From Bryobacterales bacterium (lineage in GTDB: Bacteria; Acidobacteriota; Terriglobia; Bryobacterales; Bryobacteraceae), in contig PMYB01000047.1 in the NCBI GenBank assembly GCA_003170915.1, positions 1 to 36,691 of the forward strand: 36,691 nucleotides of DNA, written 5' to 3'. The position numbers and the translations under genes are program-made. Below, piece by piece: positions 15,891-23,955 of the stretch; the stretch's first letter is position 1, and every line of letters begins with the position of its first letter. The notes under the pieces are model-generated. The model was given only the letters and a program-made list of their open reading frames with translations, ran no database searches and was not told the DNA's origin.

Positions 15891-16100
15891 ATGAAAACGA
15901 GTTTACTCGCGATCGCTCTGGCGGTCGCCACCATGCCCTTGACGTTCGCGCAGGCCACGCCTGCCAAACCGGCCACGGCCAGCAGCTCACCGCAGGCTGC
16001 CACCGCCACGGCCACGACCAAAACCAAGAAGCCCGTGAAAAAGGCCAAGAAAGCGCCGCAGAAAACGAGCGGCGTCACGGCTGCCACTCCCTCGAAGTAA
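15891..16100 (+). CDS. Tiny secreted Ala/Thr/Lys-rich protein
   Basis: 69 residues. An N-terminal signal peptide (MKTSLLAIALAVATMPLTFA, cut before QATPAK) is followed by a low-complexity Ala/Thr/Ser stretch and a basic tail rich in Lys (KTKKPVKKAKKAPQKTSG). AAGGAA sits 5 bases before ATG 15891, and a strong intrinsic terminator follows at 16115-16157, so this is a real, separately transcribed gene. The mature part, about 49 residues, is probably disordered and very basic; it could bind acidic envelope polymers, but no function is known. It is divergent from the histidine kinase operon with 133 bp between, which suggests it may be a target of that system. No Cys residues are present. Confidence 0.72.
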   Translation: MKTSLLAIALAVATMPLTFAQATPAKPATASSSPQAATATATTKTKKPVKKAKKAPQKTSGVTAATPSK

Positions 16101-16114
16101 TGCGGGCCGTCGGA

Positions 16115-16157
16115 AAGCCCCGTCCGCCCGTTTGCCAGGGCCGGCGGGGCTTTTTTG
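16115..16157 (+). terminator. Intrinsic terminator of the small secreted protein gene
   Basis: AAAGCCCCG (from 16115) pairs with CGGGGCTTTTTT (16145-16156), the loop holding further partly paired GC bases. The stem is followed directly by a T-run on the plus strand, and the hairpin begins 14 bases after the stop at 16100. Confidence 0.85.
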
Positions 16158-16160
16158 TAT

Positions 16161-16455
16161 TTAGAACTGCACCCGCAGTGAGAACTCGATGATCCGCGGT
16201 AACTGCGACGTCGGCGTAATCGCCCCGACGTCCGAGCTGGTGGGCGAAATGTTGGGAGCGCCAAGACGAAACTGGCGAAGCGCTTCTGCAGGCTGGTCTC
16301 GAAGGAGAGGATAAACCGGAACGGGATCGAGTTGCCGGGTGACGCGCAGATGCGTTCCGCGAATGCCCACGTAGCCGATTTCGAGCACCGCTTGCGCGCC
16401 GAGCGGGTGAAATGGTGTAGTTGACGCCCGTGGGCACGGTGTAAGCGGTCTCCGT
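16161..16455 (-). pseudogene. Remnant of an Oar-like TonB-dependent receptor, frameshifted and internally deleted
   Basis: Read on the minus strand, the last codons give FRLGAPNISPTSSDVGAITP then QLPRIIEFSLRVQF and a stop, the typical C-terminus of this receptor family. A different frame supplies SFETSLQKRFASF just before it, and a block VLEIGYVGIRGTHLRVTRQL, which in intact receptors lies several hundred residues from the end, sits only about 20 codons upstream. Further up, ETAYTVPTGVNYTI is in yet another frame. So the piece combines a large internal deletion with at least one frameshift. No start, signal peptide, plug or complete barrel remains. The intact receptors at 26252 and the split one at 18764 show what the full gene would look like. 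Confidence 0.7.
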
Positions 16456-17244
16456 TTACAGCACGTGATAATACCCGCCGCGCTCGAGCACTTCGACGGG
16501 AATGCCGAACAGGCCGGTGAGCGTCCGGGCTTCGAGCACCTGATCCTTGGGCCCGTCGCGATAGACGCGGCCGTCGCGGATCAGCACCACGCGCCGCATC
16601 TCCGGGATGATGTCCGGAAGGTGGTGCGTCACCATGACGATGCTGATGCCGTTGCGCGCCAGCTTGCGCAGGATTTCGCGCAGCTCGTGGGTGGCGTGCA
16701 GGTCGAGGCTCGAGGTGGGCTCGTCCAACACCAGCGCCTGGGGGTCGTGCACCAGGGCGCGGGCGATCAGGATGCGGCGCGCCTCTCCGGACGACATTTC
16801 GTTGGTGTTACGTTCCGCCAGGTGCGAGATTTCGAGCAACTCCATCACCTCCCGCGCCTTCCGCTGCATTTCGGGCGCGACCTCGTGGTTGGGCCAGATC
16901 CCCACGCTGCCGAAGAAACCCGACAGCACAATCTCGAACCCGGAGTAGTCGCGCGTGCACATCTGCATCCAATCGTTGGAGACGATGCCGAGATGGTTGC
17001 GCAGATCGAACAGGTGCCAGCGGTCGCGGCCGAGAATGCGCAGCGACCAGGGCTCGGTCTTGATCACCGGATACAGGTCGCGAGAGATGACTTTGATCAG
17101 CGTGGATTTTCCCGAGCCGTTGGGCCCGAGGATGGCGGCGTGCTCGCCTTGCGCGATGGAGAGCGTGACACTGTCCAACACCACGCGCGCGTCGCGCCGC
17201 ACGGTGACGTTCTGAAAATCGATCAGCGGGATAGAGGATGCCAA
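16456..17244 (-). CDS. ABC transporter-type ATPase, ModF/PhrA-like (COG1119-like), orphan
   Basis: 262 residues with all ABC motifs: Walker A GPNGSGKST (~39-47), a Q-loop-like region around IVSNDWMQM, signature MSSGEARR, Walker B ALVLDEPTSSLD and the switch His in MVTHHLPD. A single ATPase domain with ISRDLYPV after Walker A resembles the ModF/YlmA group of metal-transport-like ATPases. No permease or binding-protein gene is near, so the partner and substrate are unknown; it could also act outside transport. The start is TTG 17244, since no in-frame ATG gives the full N-terminal strand. The stop at 16456 is next to the receptor remnant, and the sugar-isomerase gene ends 10 bases upstream of its start, so they may be co-transcribed. 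Confidence 0.85.
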   Translation of the reverse strand: MASSIPLIDFQNVTVRRDARVVLDSVTLSIAQGEHAAILGPNGSGKSTLIKVISRDLYPVIKTEPWSLRILGRDRWHLFDLRNHLGIVSNDWMQMCTRDYSGFEIVLSGFFGSVGIWPNHEVAPEMQRKAREVMELLEISHLAERNTNEMSSGEARRILIARALVHDPQALVLDEPTSSLDLHATHELREILRKLARNGISIVMVTHHLPDIIPEMRRVVLIRDGRVYRDGPKDQVLEARTLTGLFGIPVEVLERGGYYHVL

Positions 17245-17253
17245 CCGTCTATC

Positions 17254-18237
17254 TTAAGCCCGCGCTATAGCTATCGCCTCGCGCAGTTGCTTCAAAAACG
17301 TCGGCACCACCGTGTAAGGGTCGTACGGTTTCCCTCTCGGAGAAAGCGTTTCGATCGGCAGATAGCCGCTGTACCCCGACTCCCGCACAATCTTTATCAG
17401 CCGCACCAGGTCCGTTGCAACCTCACTGTCCTCGCCGAGCGGGCTCTGTTTGATCTGCCAGTTCACCGCGCTCGGAGCCACCAGGGCCATATCTACATAA
17501 GGGTCTTCAGTCTTGAAGTACCCCGTGTCCACAATCGGCCCGCACCATTCGGAGCCGACTGCCTTGACCAGATTCAACAGGTCCTGCCCCGTCTTTAGAA
17601 AATCCCCGTGGTTTTGCACGCCGACGCGCACCCCGAACTTCTTCCCCCGATCGGCGCACTCCCGAAGAGCGGCGGCAATCCATTCCCGCACCTGATCTCT
17701 GGTGTACCCTTTGGCGACCGATTCCCAGGTCTCCGCTCGCATCTGCGTATCGGCAAACACGCGAATCACCGGCGCGCCCAGCTTGGCCGCCACCTCCACC
17801 CATTCCTTGATGTGGTTCACGCCCTCCCTTCGCACACTCGCGTCCGAGGTCGTAAAGTTGTTTCGCACGCCCGTTTCGCTGATGCCGATACCCAAATCGG
17901 CCGCTCTTTTCTTGATCTGGTTGACGTACGCATCGGCCGGCACTTTTGGATAGCCCGGGAAGTAGTACCCGGTCGGATCGAATCCTTCAAATTTGTTCTT
18001 GGCCGCGAACTCGACCAATTGCAGCAGCGTCACCCCCTCGCCGCGGCCCCGGATCGCATCATTCAGCAGCTTGTTGAACGAATATGCGTTGAGAGAGGTT
18101 TTGAGCACGGCGCGCGAGCGCCGCTTCGCCGTCTGCCCGGCCGGCGCCGGGAAGCCGCACAGCCCGGCAGCGGCCATGGCTCCCGGCGCCAGTGAAGTCC
18201 TTTTGATAAAGTCTCTGCGGCTGACGGTCGCATCCAT
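17254..18237 (-). CDS. Tat-exported sugar-phosphate isomerase/epimerase-like TIM-barrel protein
   Basis: About 327 residues. The N-terminus VSRRDFIKRTSLAPGAMAAAG is a twin-arginine signal. The rest is an AP-endonuclease-2/xylose-isomerase-like TIM barrel, with IRVFADTQMR, VGVQNHGDFLKTG, VDTGYFKTEDPY and GYSGYLPIETL carrying the usual His, Asp and Glu metal ligands. Proteins of this type isomerise or epimerise sugars or inositols; Acidobacteriota have many exported paralogues of unknown substrate. I start at ATG 18237, with GGGGGA 7 bases before it; a longer frame to 18324 lacks a signal at its own N-terminus. It is followed by the orphan ABC ATPase and preceded, 26 bases away, by a VOC-domain gene. 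Confidence 0.85.
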   Translation of the reverse strand: MDATVSRRDFIKRTSLAPGAMAAAGLCGFPAPAGQTAKRRSRAVLKTSLNAYSFNKLLNDAIRGRGEGVTLLQLVEFAAKNKFEGFDPTGYYFPGYPKVPADAYVNQIKKRAADLGIGISETGVRNNFTTSDASVRREGVNHIKEWVEVAAKLGAPVIRVFADTQMRAETWESVAKGYTRDQVREWIAAALRECADRGKKFGVRVGVQNHGDFLKTGQDLLNLVKAVGSEWCGPIVDTGYFKTEDPYVDMALVAPSAVNWQIKQSPLGEDSEVATDLVRLIKIVRESGYSGYLPIETLSPRGKPYDPYTVVPTFLKQLREAIAIARA

Positions 18238-18263
18238 GACGATTCCCCCTTTGATCCTTCCGG

Positions 18264-18740
18264 CTATTTCTTTTTCCGATCCTGCTTCTCGCGGCCGGCG
18301 CGGAGTTGCTCCAATTTCTTCCACTGAGCGTCCGTGAGAAGGGGCATGATCTTCGCGTCCGTAGCTTTCCGGATTTCCGCCTTCTTATTGGCCGCCTCAG
18401 CCGACGTGTCGCCGCGAAGCGCCCGCACCTGTTTGGCGTCTTCCGTCTGGAAAGCGACATCGTGAAGATATCCGTAATTCCTTGGGGCTTCCAGCCAGAG
18501 TTCGATGAACTGACGGTCGTCGATCTTGATGAACGCGACGTGGCCGGAACCGTCCGGGCTCTTCAGTGAGAAGGCCTCCTGGAAGCCGAAGAAGTCTTCA
18601 TAATAAGCGCGCGCCTTCTTCAGGTCGCTGACGCAATAGGCCATGTGCGCGGCTCCGGTGATGCGCGGCCGCTGCGGGGGAGCCTGCGCCAACAATGACA
18701 CGGCCATCAAGACGCCTGTCAGTAGTGTGGTCAGTTTCAC
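18264..18740 (-). CDS. Secreted VOC-domain protein, apparently fused to a CpxP/Spy-like tail
   Basis: 158 residues from GTG 18740 (GGAG about 10 bases before). A signal peptide (VKLTTLLTGVLMAVSLLAQA) is followed by the first half of a vicinal-oxygen-chelate domain: GAAHMAYCVSDLKKARAYYE, HVAFIKIDDRQFIELWLE, YLHDVAFQTEDAKQVRA. At this point the related gene at 22027-22782 continues with a second metal-site strand and a second domain. Here the chain changes instead to LRGDTSAEAANKKAEIRKAT, then KIMPLLTDAQWKKLEQLRAG and a Lys/Arg-rich end, which looks like the C-terminus of exported Spy/CpxP-like helical proteins. The frame is unbroken, so a product may be made, but it is probably a deletion chimera without VOC activity. 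Confidence 0.65.
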   Translation of the reverse strand: MKLTTLLTGVLMAVSLLAQAPPQRPRITGAAHMAYCVSDLKKARAYYEDFFGFQEAFSLKSPDGSGHVAFIKIDDRQFIELWLEAPRNYGYLHDVAFQTEDAKQVRALRGDTSAEAANKKAEIRKATDAKIMPLLTDAQWKKLEQLRAGREKQDRKKK

Positions 18741-18763
18741 AGAATCCGCTCCCGCGCGAATCG

Positions 18764-21700
18764 TCAGAACGTCAGTTTGAGGGCGCCCTGGAATTCCCGC
18801 GACAGCCCTGCCTGGCCAGTCACCGTGCCAAATGCCGAGCTGGTGACGGTGGTGCTGGGATCGCTGAAATTCGGGTGGTTCAGTATGTCGTAGCCTTCGA
18901 ACCGGAACTCCAGTTTCACGCGCTCCCGAATCGGGAAGACCTTGAACATCGAAAGATTCCAGTCGGTTTGGCCATCGCCGCGTACACCGGCGAGGTAAAG
19001 CGGGAAGGTACGCAGATTGTCGGCCAGTTGCTGCGCGGATGCGGTCACAAAACCGGCGGCCGTACTGAACCATTGGTTCACCGAGCGCTGGCTGCTGGAC
19101 AACGGAATATTGTGCAGGTTCCCCAGGAAAATGATATTCCCGAAACCCAGAGGATCGCCGCTCTGGTAGGTGAAGATCGTGTTGATCTGCCAGCCGCCGA
19201 TGGCGTAATCCACGCCCTTGGAGACATGATTCCCGACCCACTTGCCGCGTCCGAACGGCAGTTCGACGATGGCGTTGATGTTGAGGCGGTGCGGCCGGTC
19301 GTACTGGCTGATGGAGCGGTCGACCGCGGCGTCGCCCGCGTTCAGAAAGCTGGTTGCCTCCATGTTCTTCGACCACGTGTATCCCAGGCCGACCGCAATG
19401 CCGTGGGAGAGGCGTTTCTCGCTGCGCACCTGCAAGGCGTGATACCAGGACTAACCGATCGGCTGGGTCTCGGTGATGTCGCCGAACTCCGGATACGGCC
19501 GCAGCAAGTCCGAGACCGCGATGGTCTTCGGATAGACCGAGCTCAGACCGTAGAACGGGTTGGGAACCGTGGCCGTCAGCGCGTTGATGGTCGCCTGGTC
19601 GCGGGAGGGCGAGGTGCTCAGGTATCGATCGGGCGTCGCATTGATATTGCGGTTCACCTGCAGGCGAACCGCCTTGTTCCCCACGTAACCGGCCTCTATC
19701 ATCCAGTTCTTCGCGATGGTCCGCTGAACCGTGAACGTCCAGCGCTGCGAGTATGGCTGCACGCGATTCACCGGATAGACCGTGAGCGCCTGTCCCAGAT
19801 AGGTCTGGAGCGCGGCGGCGGCGCCTTGCGGCTGAAGCAAACCATTGGGAAACGGATTCGCGGTGGTGGCGAGGAAATGCAGGCCGTTGTCAATCGAGGC
19901 CTGAATGGGTGTAACGGCCGTGAAGCCGCTCTGGATAATCGCGCTACGGTTTACCCCGATGGTGTCATAGAAAATGCCGTATCCCGTGCGGACCACCGTT
20001 TTGTCGTTAAGCTGGTAAGCCAAGCCGATGCGCGGCAGGAAGTTTGTATTCTGGCCGCTCCACAGGCTGCGATCGTTGGGGCCGGCAAACTGCAAGCCGC
20101 CCAGGACCTTGAACTGGCTCACGGGAAGCTGGGAAATCGGATTTTGGGCGTAGGCGGCGATCGCCGCCGCGGCAATCGGATTCGGGTCTGTGCGGTCGAA
20201 ACCGCGCACCGAACGATTGAAGCGCTCGTTCGCGGGCGTCTCGTATTCATAGCGCAACCCGATGTTCAGAGTCAGGCGCGGCGTGAGCTTCCAGTCGTCC
20301 TGAATGAACGCGGCATAGTATATGTTCTGCCCGGCATAGCTGGCGCTGCGGGTCATCTCGCCGGATGGAATGCCCAGCAGGAACGAAGCATACTCCTGTC
20401 CCAGCGGAGCCACCGAAGAGTTATCCAACGGACCGTTGGTATAGGTGGGCAGGTACGTGAGTTCGGGCGATACATCGAAGCCGCCGGCAAACCCGAAAGT
20501 GCGATAGAGCCGCGCGTCCACACCATAGTGCAAGGAGTGGTTCCCGAGTAGCGTCGTCATGGTGGCGGCCCAGTCGTGGATGATGCCGGTTTCGGTGCCG
20601 TCACCGTTGTTGTAGCCGCCGAATCCGGAAAAAGTTCCGGTGCAAGCGCCCGTGCATCGGCTGGTGGGCGCCTTGGTGTTCAGGTAAACCTGCGGGAACG
20701 TCTGTGTGGCCGGGTTCAGCAGCGCCAGCAGGTTCTGCGAAAAGCCCAACGAAGAGAGATTCATGCCTTGGCTGGGCCGGAATTCCGGAGTTTCTTCCTG
20801 CGTGATGCCGTAACGCAAGTCCAGAATCGTAGCCGGACTGAGCACGATCACGTCATCCATCACGCCCCCGCGATTGATGCGCTTCAGATCCAGACCGGCT
20901 GCAATATTCCCGTAAAAGCTGGAATCCCACTCCAGATACCGGTCGTCGTCCATGCGAATGAAGAAGCGGTTCCGGTCCGAGAAGTTGTGGTCCACGCGCC
21001 AGACCCAGACGTTGTAGTCGAAAAGGTCCTTGGTGTTGCGCGTGTAATTGTTCAGCCCGGCGGCCGAGCCCACGGTATTCGGTTCGGCATAATAAGCCTG
21101 AATGGCCTTGGCGACCGCGTCCAGGCGATTACCCGGGATGATGTTGCCCGGGAACGGCGTCCGGCTGTAGCGGCCGTTGGCCGCGGCCTGCGTGGTCAGG
21201 GGGTCGTAAATCTGGTAGCTGGAACCCAGGGCCAGCAGCGCGGCGAAATTACCGCTCTTTTCCGCGTCGGTCGGGACCGTCCCGATCGTGGCCGTCGGCT
21301 TACCCCACTGATTGCCCTCCCAACCGAAGAAGAAGAAGGTCTTGTTCTTGCCGTTATAGACTTTCGGAATGCGCACGGGGCCACCGAGGGAAGCGCCGTA
21401 GCGGCTGTCCTGATACTGCGGCTTGGCGCCGCCGGAAGCATTCTGGAAGAACGTGTCGGCGTCGAGAGCCGCGTTGATCATCCACTCGTGCAGCTCGCCG
21501 TGAAAGTCGTTGGCGCCGCTCTTGGAGAGGGTGTTGAGGACGGCGCCGGGAGTGTGCCCCACAGCGGCATCGAAGCTGCTGGTCTGCACCTTGAACTCGG
21601 AAACCGAGTTCTCCGGCAACTGGAAGGCGATCAGCGGGCTGCCGCCGCCATTGAAAAACGTGTCTGGAACGCCGTCGATGGTGTACTCGTTGGCATACAG

Positions 21701-22105
21701 GGCGTTGCCGTTGGTGGTGAATTGCGAGGAGGCGCTGTTGAACGAGCTCTTGCGCTGGCGCAGGTTGGTGCTGTTAGTGACGCCCGGCGCCAGCAGGACC
21801 AGTTCATTGGCGTTGCCGGCCTGTATCGGCAAATCCTGGATCTGCCGTTCCCCCACCACTTGGCCGATGGATACGTTGGAGGCTTCGAGCAGCGGCGCTC
21901 CGCCCTGGACCTCGACGGTTTCGGTGGCAGTTCCCACCTCGAGCCGGACCTCAATTGTTAGCACGTCGTTGACGCGCACTTCGATGCCCGGCTTTTCGGT
22001 TTTCTTGAAGCCGGTGAAATCGGCGCTCAGGTCGTACACGCCCGGCAGCAGATAGGGGATGGTGTAATTCCCGGCGCCGTTGGAGCGGGCCGTGACCGTG
22101 GCGCC
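18764..22105 (-). pseudogene. Oar-like TonB-dependent receptor, 5'-truncated and interrupted by one in-frame TAG
   Basis: One continuous minus-strand frame from about 22105 to 18764 encodes the second half of a carboxypeptidase-regulatory domain (GATVTARSNGAGNYTIPYLL), the plug (QVVGERQIQDLPIQAGNANE, IDGVPDTFFNGGG), a long beta-barrel and the C-terminus ALKLTF. It is broken only by TAG at 19451-19453, which lies in TQPIG-stop-SWYHALQVRSEKRL. Everything after the stop remains in the same frame and is well conserved, as 223 or more residues. The 5' end lacks a signal peptide and the first strand of the regulatory domain, because the sequence runs directly into the upstream VOC gene. As it stands it cannot give a functional exported receptor. 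It may be a fresh pseudogene or contain assembly errors. Confidence 0.82.
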
Positions 22106-22782
22106 GGCAGCTTGTTGTAGAGCATGAACTCGAGGTAATCGTCGCCGTCCGGCGGGCGCATGTTGACCCAGCTCAACATGCGGGGCGAGCCGCTGCTGCG
22201 CCAGAATTCCTTGAAGCCCAGGATGCCGCCGTAGAAGTTCATGGATTTGTCGAGGTCGCCCACCAGAACGCCGAGGTGCATGATGTGGTCGGACAAGCGC
22301 GTGGGCGGCATGAACTTGCCCGCCTCCCGGGCCGTCCAGCTATCCGGCTGGTATTCCACAATCTCGACAATGTGGCCATCGGGATCGTTGATATTGAAGT
22401 TTTTGTTGCCGGTCTGGCCTTTGCCCACCTTTTCCGGCACTTTTACGCCCTTGGATGCCAGGTAGTCGCGCATCTGGCCGGCATTGTCGGTGTAGAAGGA
22501 GATGTGGTTCAGTTGGCCTTCGCCCCGATCGGCTTCATTGAAGATCTCCAGGTACTGGCGATCATTGATTTTGACAAAAGCGATGCGCACTCCGCCGGCT
22601 TTGTTGGGAAGCGTGAACGGCTCGGCGTAGCCCAGAAAATCCTCATAGAACTGCCGCGTCTTGGCCAGATCTTTGACGTAGATCGCCATGTGCGCGACTC
22701 CGAGGATCTTGGGCCGCTGGATTTCGGCAGCGCCGCACAACAGGGGCACGATGGAAAGAAGAACCGCGAGTTTGCGTGTCAT
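22027..22782 (-). CDS. Secreted two-domain VOC (glyoxalase/bleomycin-resistance-like) protein with a foreign 3' end
   Basis: 251 residues. A signal peptide (MTRKLAVLLSIVPLLCGAAE) precedes VOC domain 1 (~27-145: GVAHMAIYVKDLAKTRQFYE, LEIFNEADRGEGQLNHISFY, DPDGHIVEIVEYQPDSW) and the first part of domain 2 (~165-225: HIMHLGVLVGDLDKSMNFYG, DDYLEFMLYNKLP). After LPAP the residues become an atypical Pro/Arg/Cys-rich tail that is the out-of-frame reading of the downstream receptor's regulatory domain. So the last ~80-100 residues expected for domain 2 are missing. A promoter with TTGTAG-17-TAATAT and a perfect 12-bp palindrome lies just upstream. Family members bind metals and catalyse varied reactions; the substrate is unknown. 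Confidence 0.78.
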   Translation of the reverse strand: MTRKLAVLLSIVPLLCGAAEIQRPKILGVAHMAIYVKDLAKTRQFYEDFLGYAEPFTLPNKAGGVRIAFVKINDRQYLEIFNEADRGEGQLNHISFYTDNAGQMRDYLASKGVKVPEKVGKGQTGNKNFNINDPDGHIVEIVEYQPDSWTAREAGKFMPPTRLSDHIMHLGVLVGDLDKSMNFYGGILGFKEFWRSSGSPRMLSWVNMRPPDGDDYLEFMLYNKLPAPRSRPAPTAPGITPSPICCRACTT

Positions 22783-22800
22783 GACTGGTTTTGTCCCGAG

Positions 22801-22833
22801 CCTAATATTAGGAGTCTATCAACCGGTCTACAA
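22801..22833 (-). promoter_or_regulatory. Leftward promoter with a perfect palindrome over the -10 box
   Basis: On the minus strand TTGTAG (22828-22833) and TAATAT (22805-22810) are separated by exactly 17 bases. The -10 sits inside CCTAATATTAGG (22801-22812), a perfect 12-bp palindrome. The predicted transcript start is 10-20 bases before the VOC gene ATG at 22782, so the leader is very short and has no Shine-Dalgarno sequence. Confidence 0.55.
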
Positions 22834-22956
22834 GAAAATTCACCGTCTGGATTCAGGGTAAAGACACCGAAGAAGAGCCAAACCGTCAAGCTGTATGCGT
22901 TTGGCAGGCCAGGTCTTTACAGTAAATAGTCGCGGTGAAGACCGGTTGGTCTACAA
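22820..22956. repeat. Nested inverted repeats in a divergent control region
   Basis: CAACCGGTC (22820-22828) is mirrored by GACCGGTTG (22940-22948), and GTAAAGAC (22858-22865) by GTCTTTAC (22913-22920). The two pairs have centres only about 5 bases apart. In addition GGTCTACAA occurs in direct orientation at 22825-22833 and 22948-22956; the second copy overlaps a TACAAT -10-like box. The layout is what one expects for a dimeric regulator controlling both flanking genes. Confidence 0.5.
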
Positions 22957-23953
22957 TGGAACCACGGGCGTGTTGCGGGTCAACGGCACAAAAACCGATG
23001 AGAGCCGGAAACTGCTGGTCGAGCGGGTAGCGGCGAGCCGGTACATCAGCAAGTCGGCGCGGCTGCACGATCTCCTTCTGTACCTTTGCGAGCGCGTGCT
23101 GGAGGGTTCCGCCGGGGAGATCCACGAGCAGGAGGTCGGGCACAAAGTCTTTGGCCGCCCGCCCGACTACGACACGGGCAGCGACAACATCGTACGGGTC
23201 CATGCTTCCATGCTCCGCAAGCGCCTGGAGCAATACTTCGCGAGCGAAGGGGCGGATGAGCCGCTGATCATCGAGATTCCCAAGGGCAACTATGCGCCGG
23301 TCTTCCGGGAGCACCGGGAGTTTGAGCCGATGGTCGCACCGGCTGGCTGGCCTGCTGGCGACCGGCGAATCCTGGCCCTGTCGATTGCGGCGGCTGTGTT
23401 TGCGGTTTCCACCGCGGTTCTGCTGGTCCGCGGCGGCGCTCCCGCCGCTGTTGCGCCGGAGCATTTGGGCCCCACTGCGCGGATGTTCTGGTCGCAGGTG
23501 TTTCGGGGGACTCAAAACACGGACCTGGTGGTGGACGACGCCGCTTTCGGCCTTTACCAGGAGATGGCCGGCCGCAACCTGGCGCTATCCGATTATTACG
23601 ATCGCAGCTACCTTCGAACCGTTCCCGAGGCGGCCCAAGCGGCCAAACTGAACGAGGCAACCGCATCGTCGCTGGTCTTGCGCCGGCAATCCAGTTATTC
23701 GAATGTGACTTTTCTCTGGAAGCTTTTTCGCTTACCTGGCATCGAAGCCCGGCGGACCACTCTGGTGTTCGCGCGCGACTACTCGTTTCGCGAGCTGAGA
23801 AGCCGCAACGCCATTCTACTGGGCACGCTGCGGAAAAGCCTGCCGCCGGCGAAGGACAACGCGTTTCCCTATTTTGAAGCGCTGGTGCGCGTGAAAGGGC
23901 GCAGTTCCTTGCCGCGAGACGCCGCGGTGGTGATCAGCCGCCCCGCGCACTGA
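22895..23953 (+). CDS. Membrane-anchored regulator-like protein of the Solibacter type, possibly internally shortened
   Basis: 352 residues from ATG 22895. The conserved part begins near residue 38 (LVERVAASRYISKSARLHDLL, YLCERVL, IHEQEVGHKVFGRPPDYD, DNIVRVHASMLRKRLEQYF, EIPKGNYAPVF) and looks like a winged-helix-like regulatory domain. A transmembrane segment follows at about 157-180 and then a periplasmic part. The first 25 codons overlap the inverted-repeat control region and are not conserved in style, so GTG 22970 may be the real start. From memory of related proteins, the periplasmic part is longer and a segment seems missing between RSRNAILLG and the C-terminal PYFEALVRVKGRSSLPRDAA; this needs alignment. 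It is divergent from the VOC/receptor genes and is a likely controller of them. Confidence 0.65.
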   Translation: MRLAGQVFTVNSRGEDRLVYNGTTGVLRVNGTKTDESRKLLVERVAASRYISKSARLHDLLLYLCERVLEGSAGEIHEQEVGHKVFGRPPDYDTGSDNIVRVHASMLRKRLEQYFASEGADEPLIIEIPKGNYAPVFREHREFEPMVAPAGWPAGDRRILALSIAAAVFAVSTAVLLVRGGAPAAVAPEHLGPTARMFWSQVFRGTQNTDLVVDDAAFGLYQEMAGRNLALSDYYDRSYLRTVPEAAQAAKLNEATASSLVLRRQSSYSNVTFLWKLFRLPGIEARRTTLVFARDYSFRELRSRNAILLGTLRKSLPPAKDNAFPYFEALVRVKGRSSLPRDAAVVISRPAH

Positions 23954-23955
23954 TC

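Noticed and set aside
19451-19453. Amber codon as pyrrolysine or selenocysteine-type recoding
   Set aside because: No neighbouring structure or machinery is seen, and TAG is used as a normal stop elsewhere in the window; a nonsense mutation or sequence error is simpler.
18695-20551. 618-codon open frame on the plus strand
   Set aside because: It is antisense to the receptor frame, which has clear family motifs; the translated sequence has no recognisable domain and is a by-product of GC-rich codon use.
20576-21961. 461-codon open frame on the plus strand
   Set aside because: It is antisense to the same receptor gene; low-complexity Val/Gly/Arg sequence without start signal or motif.
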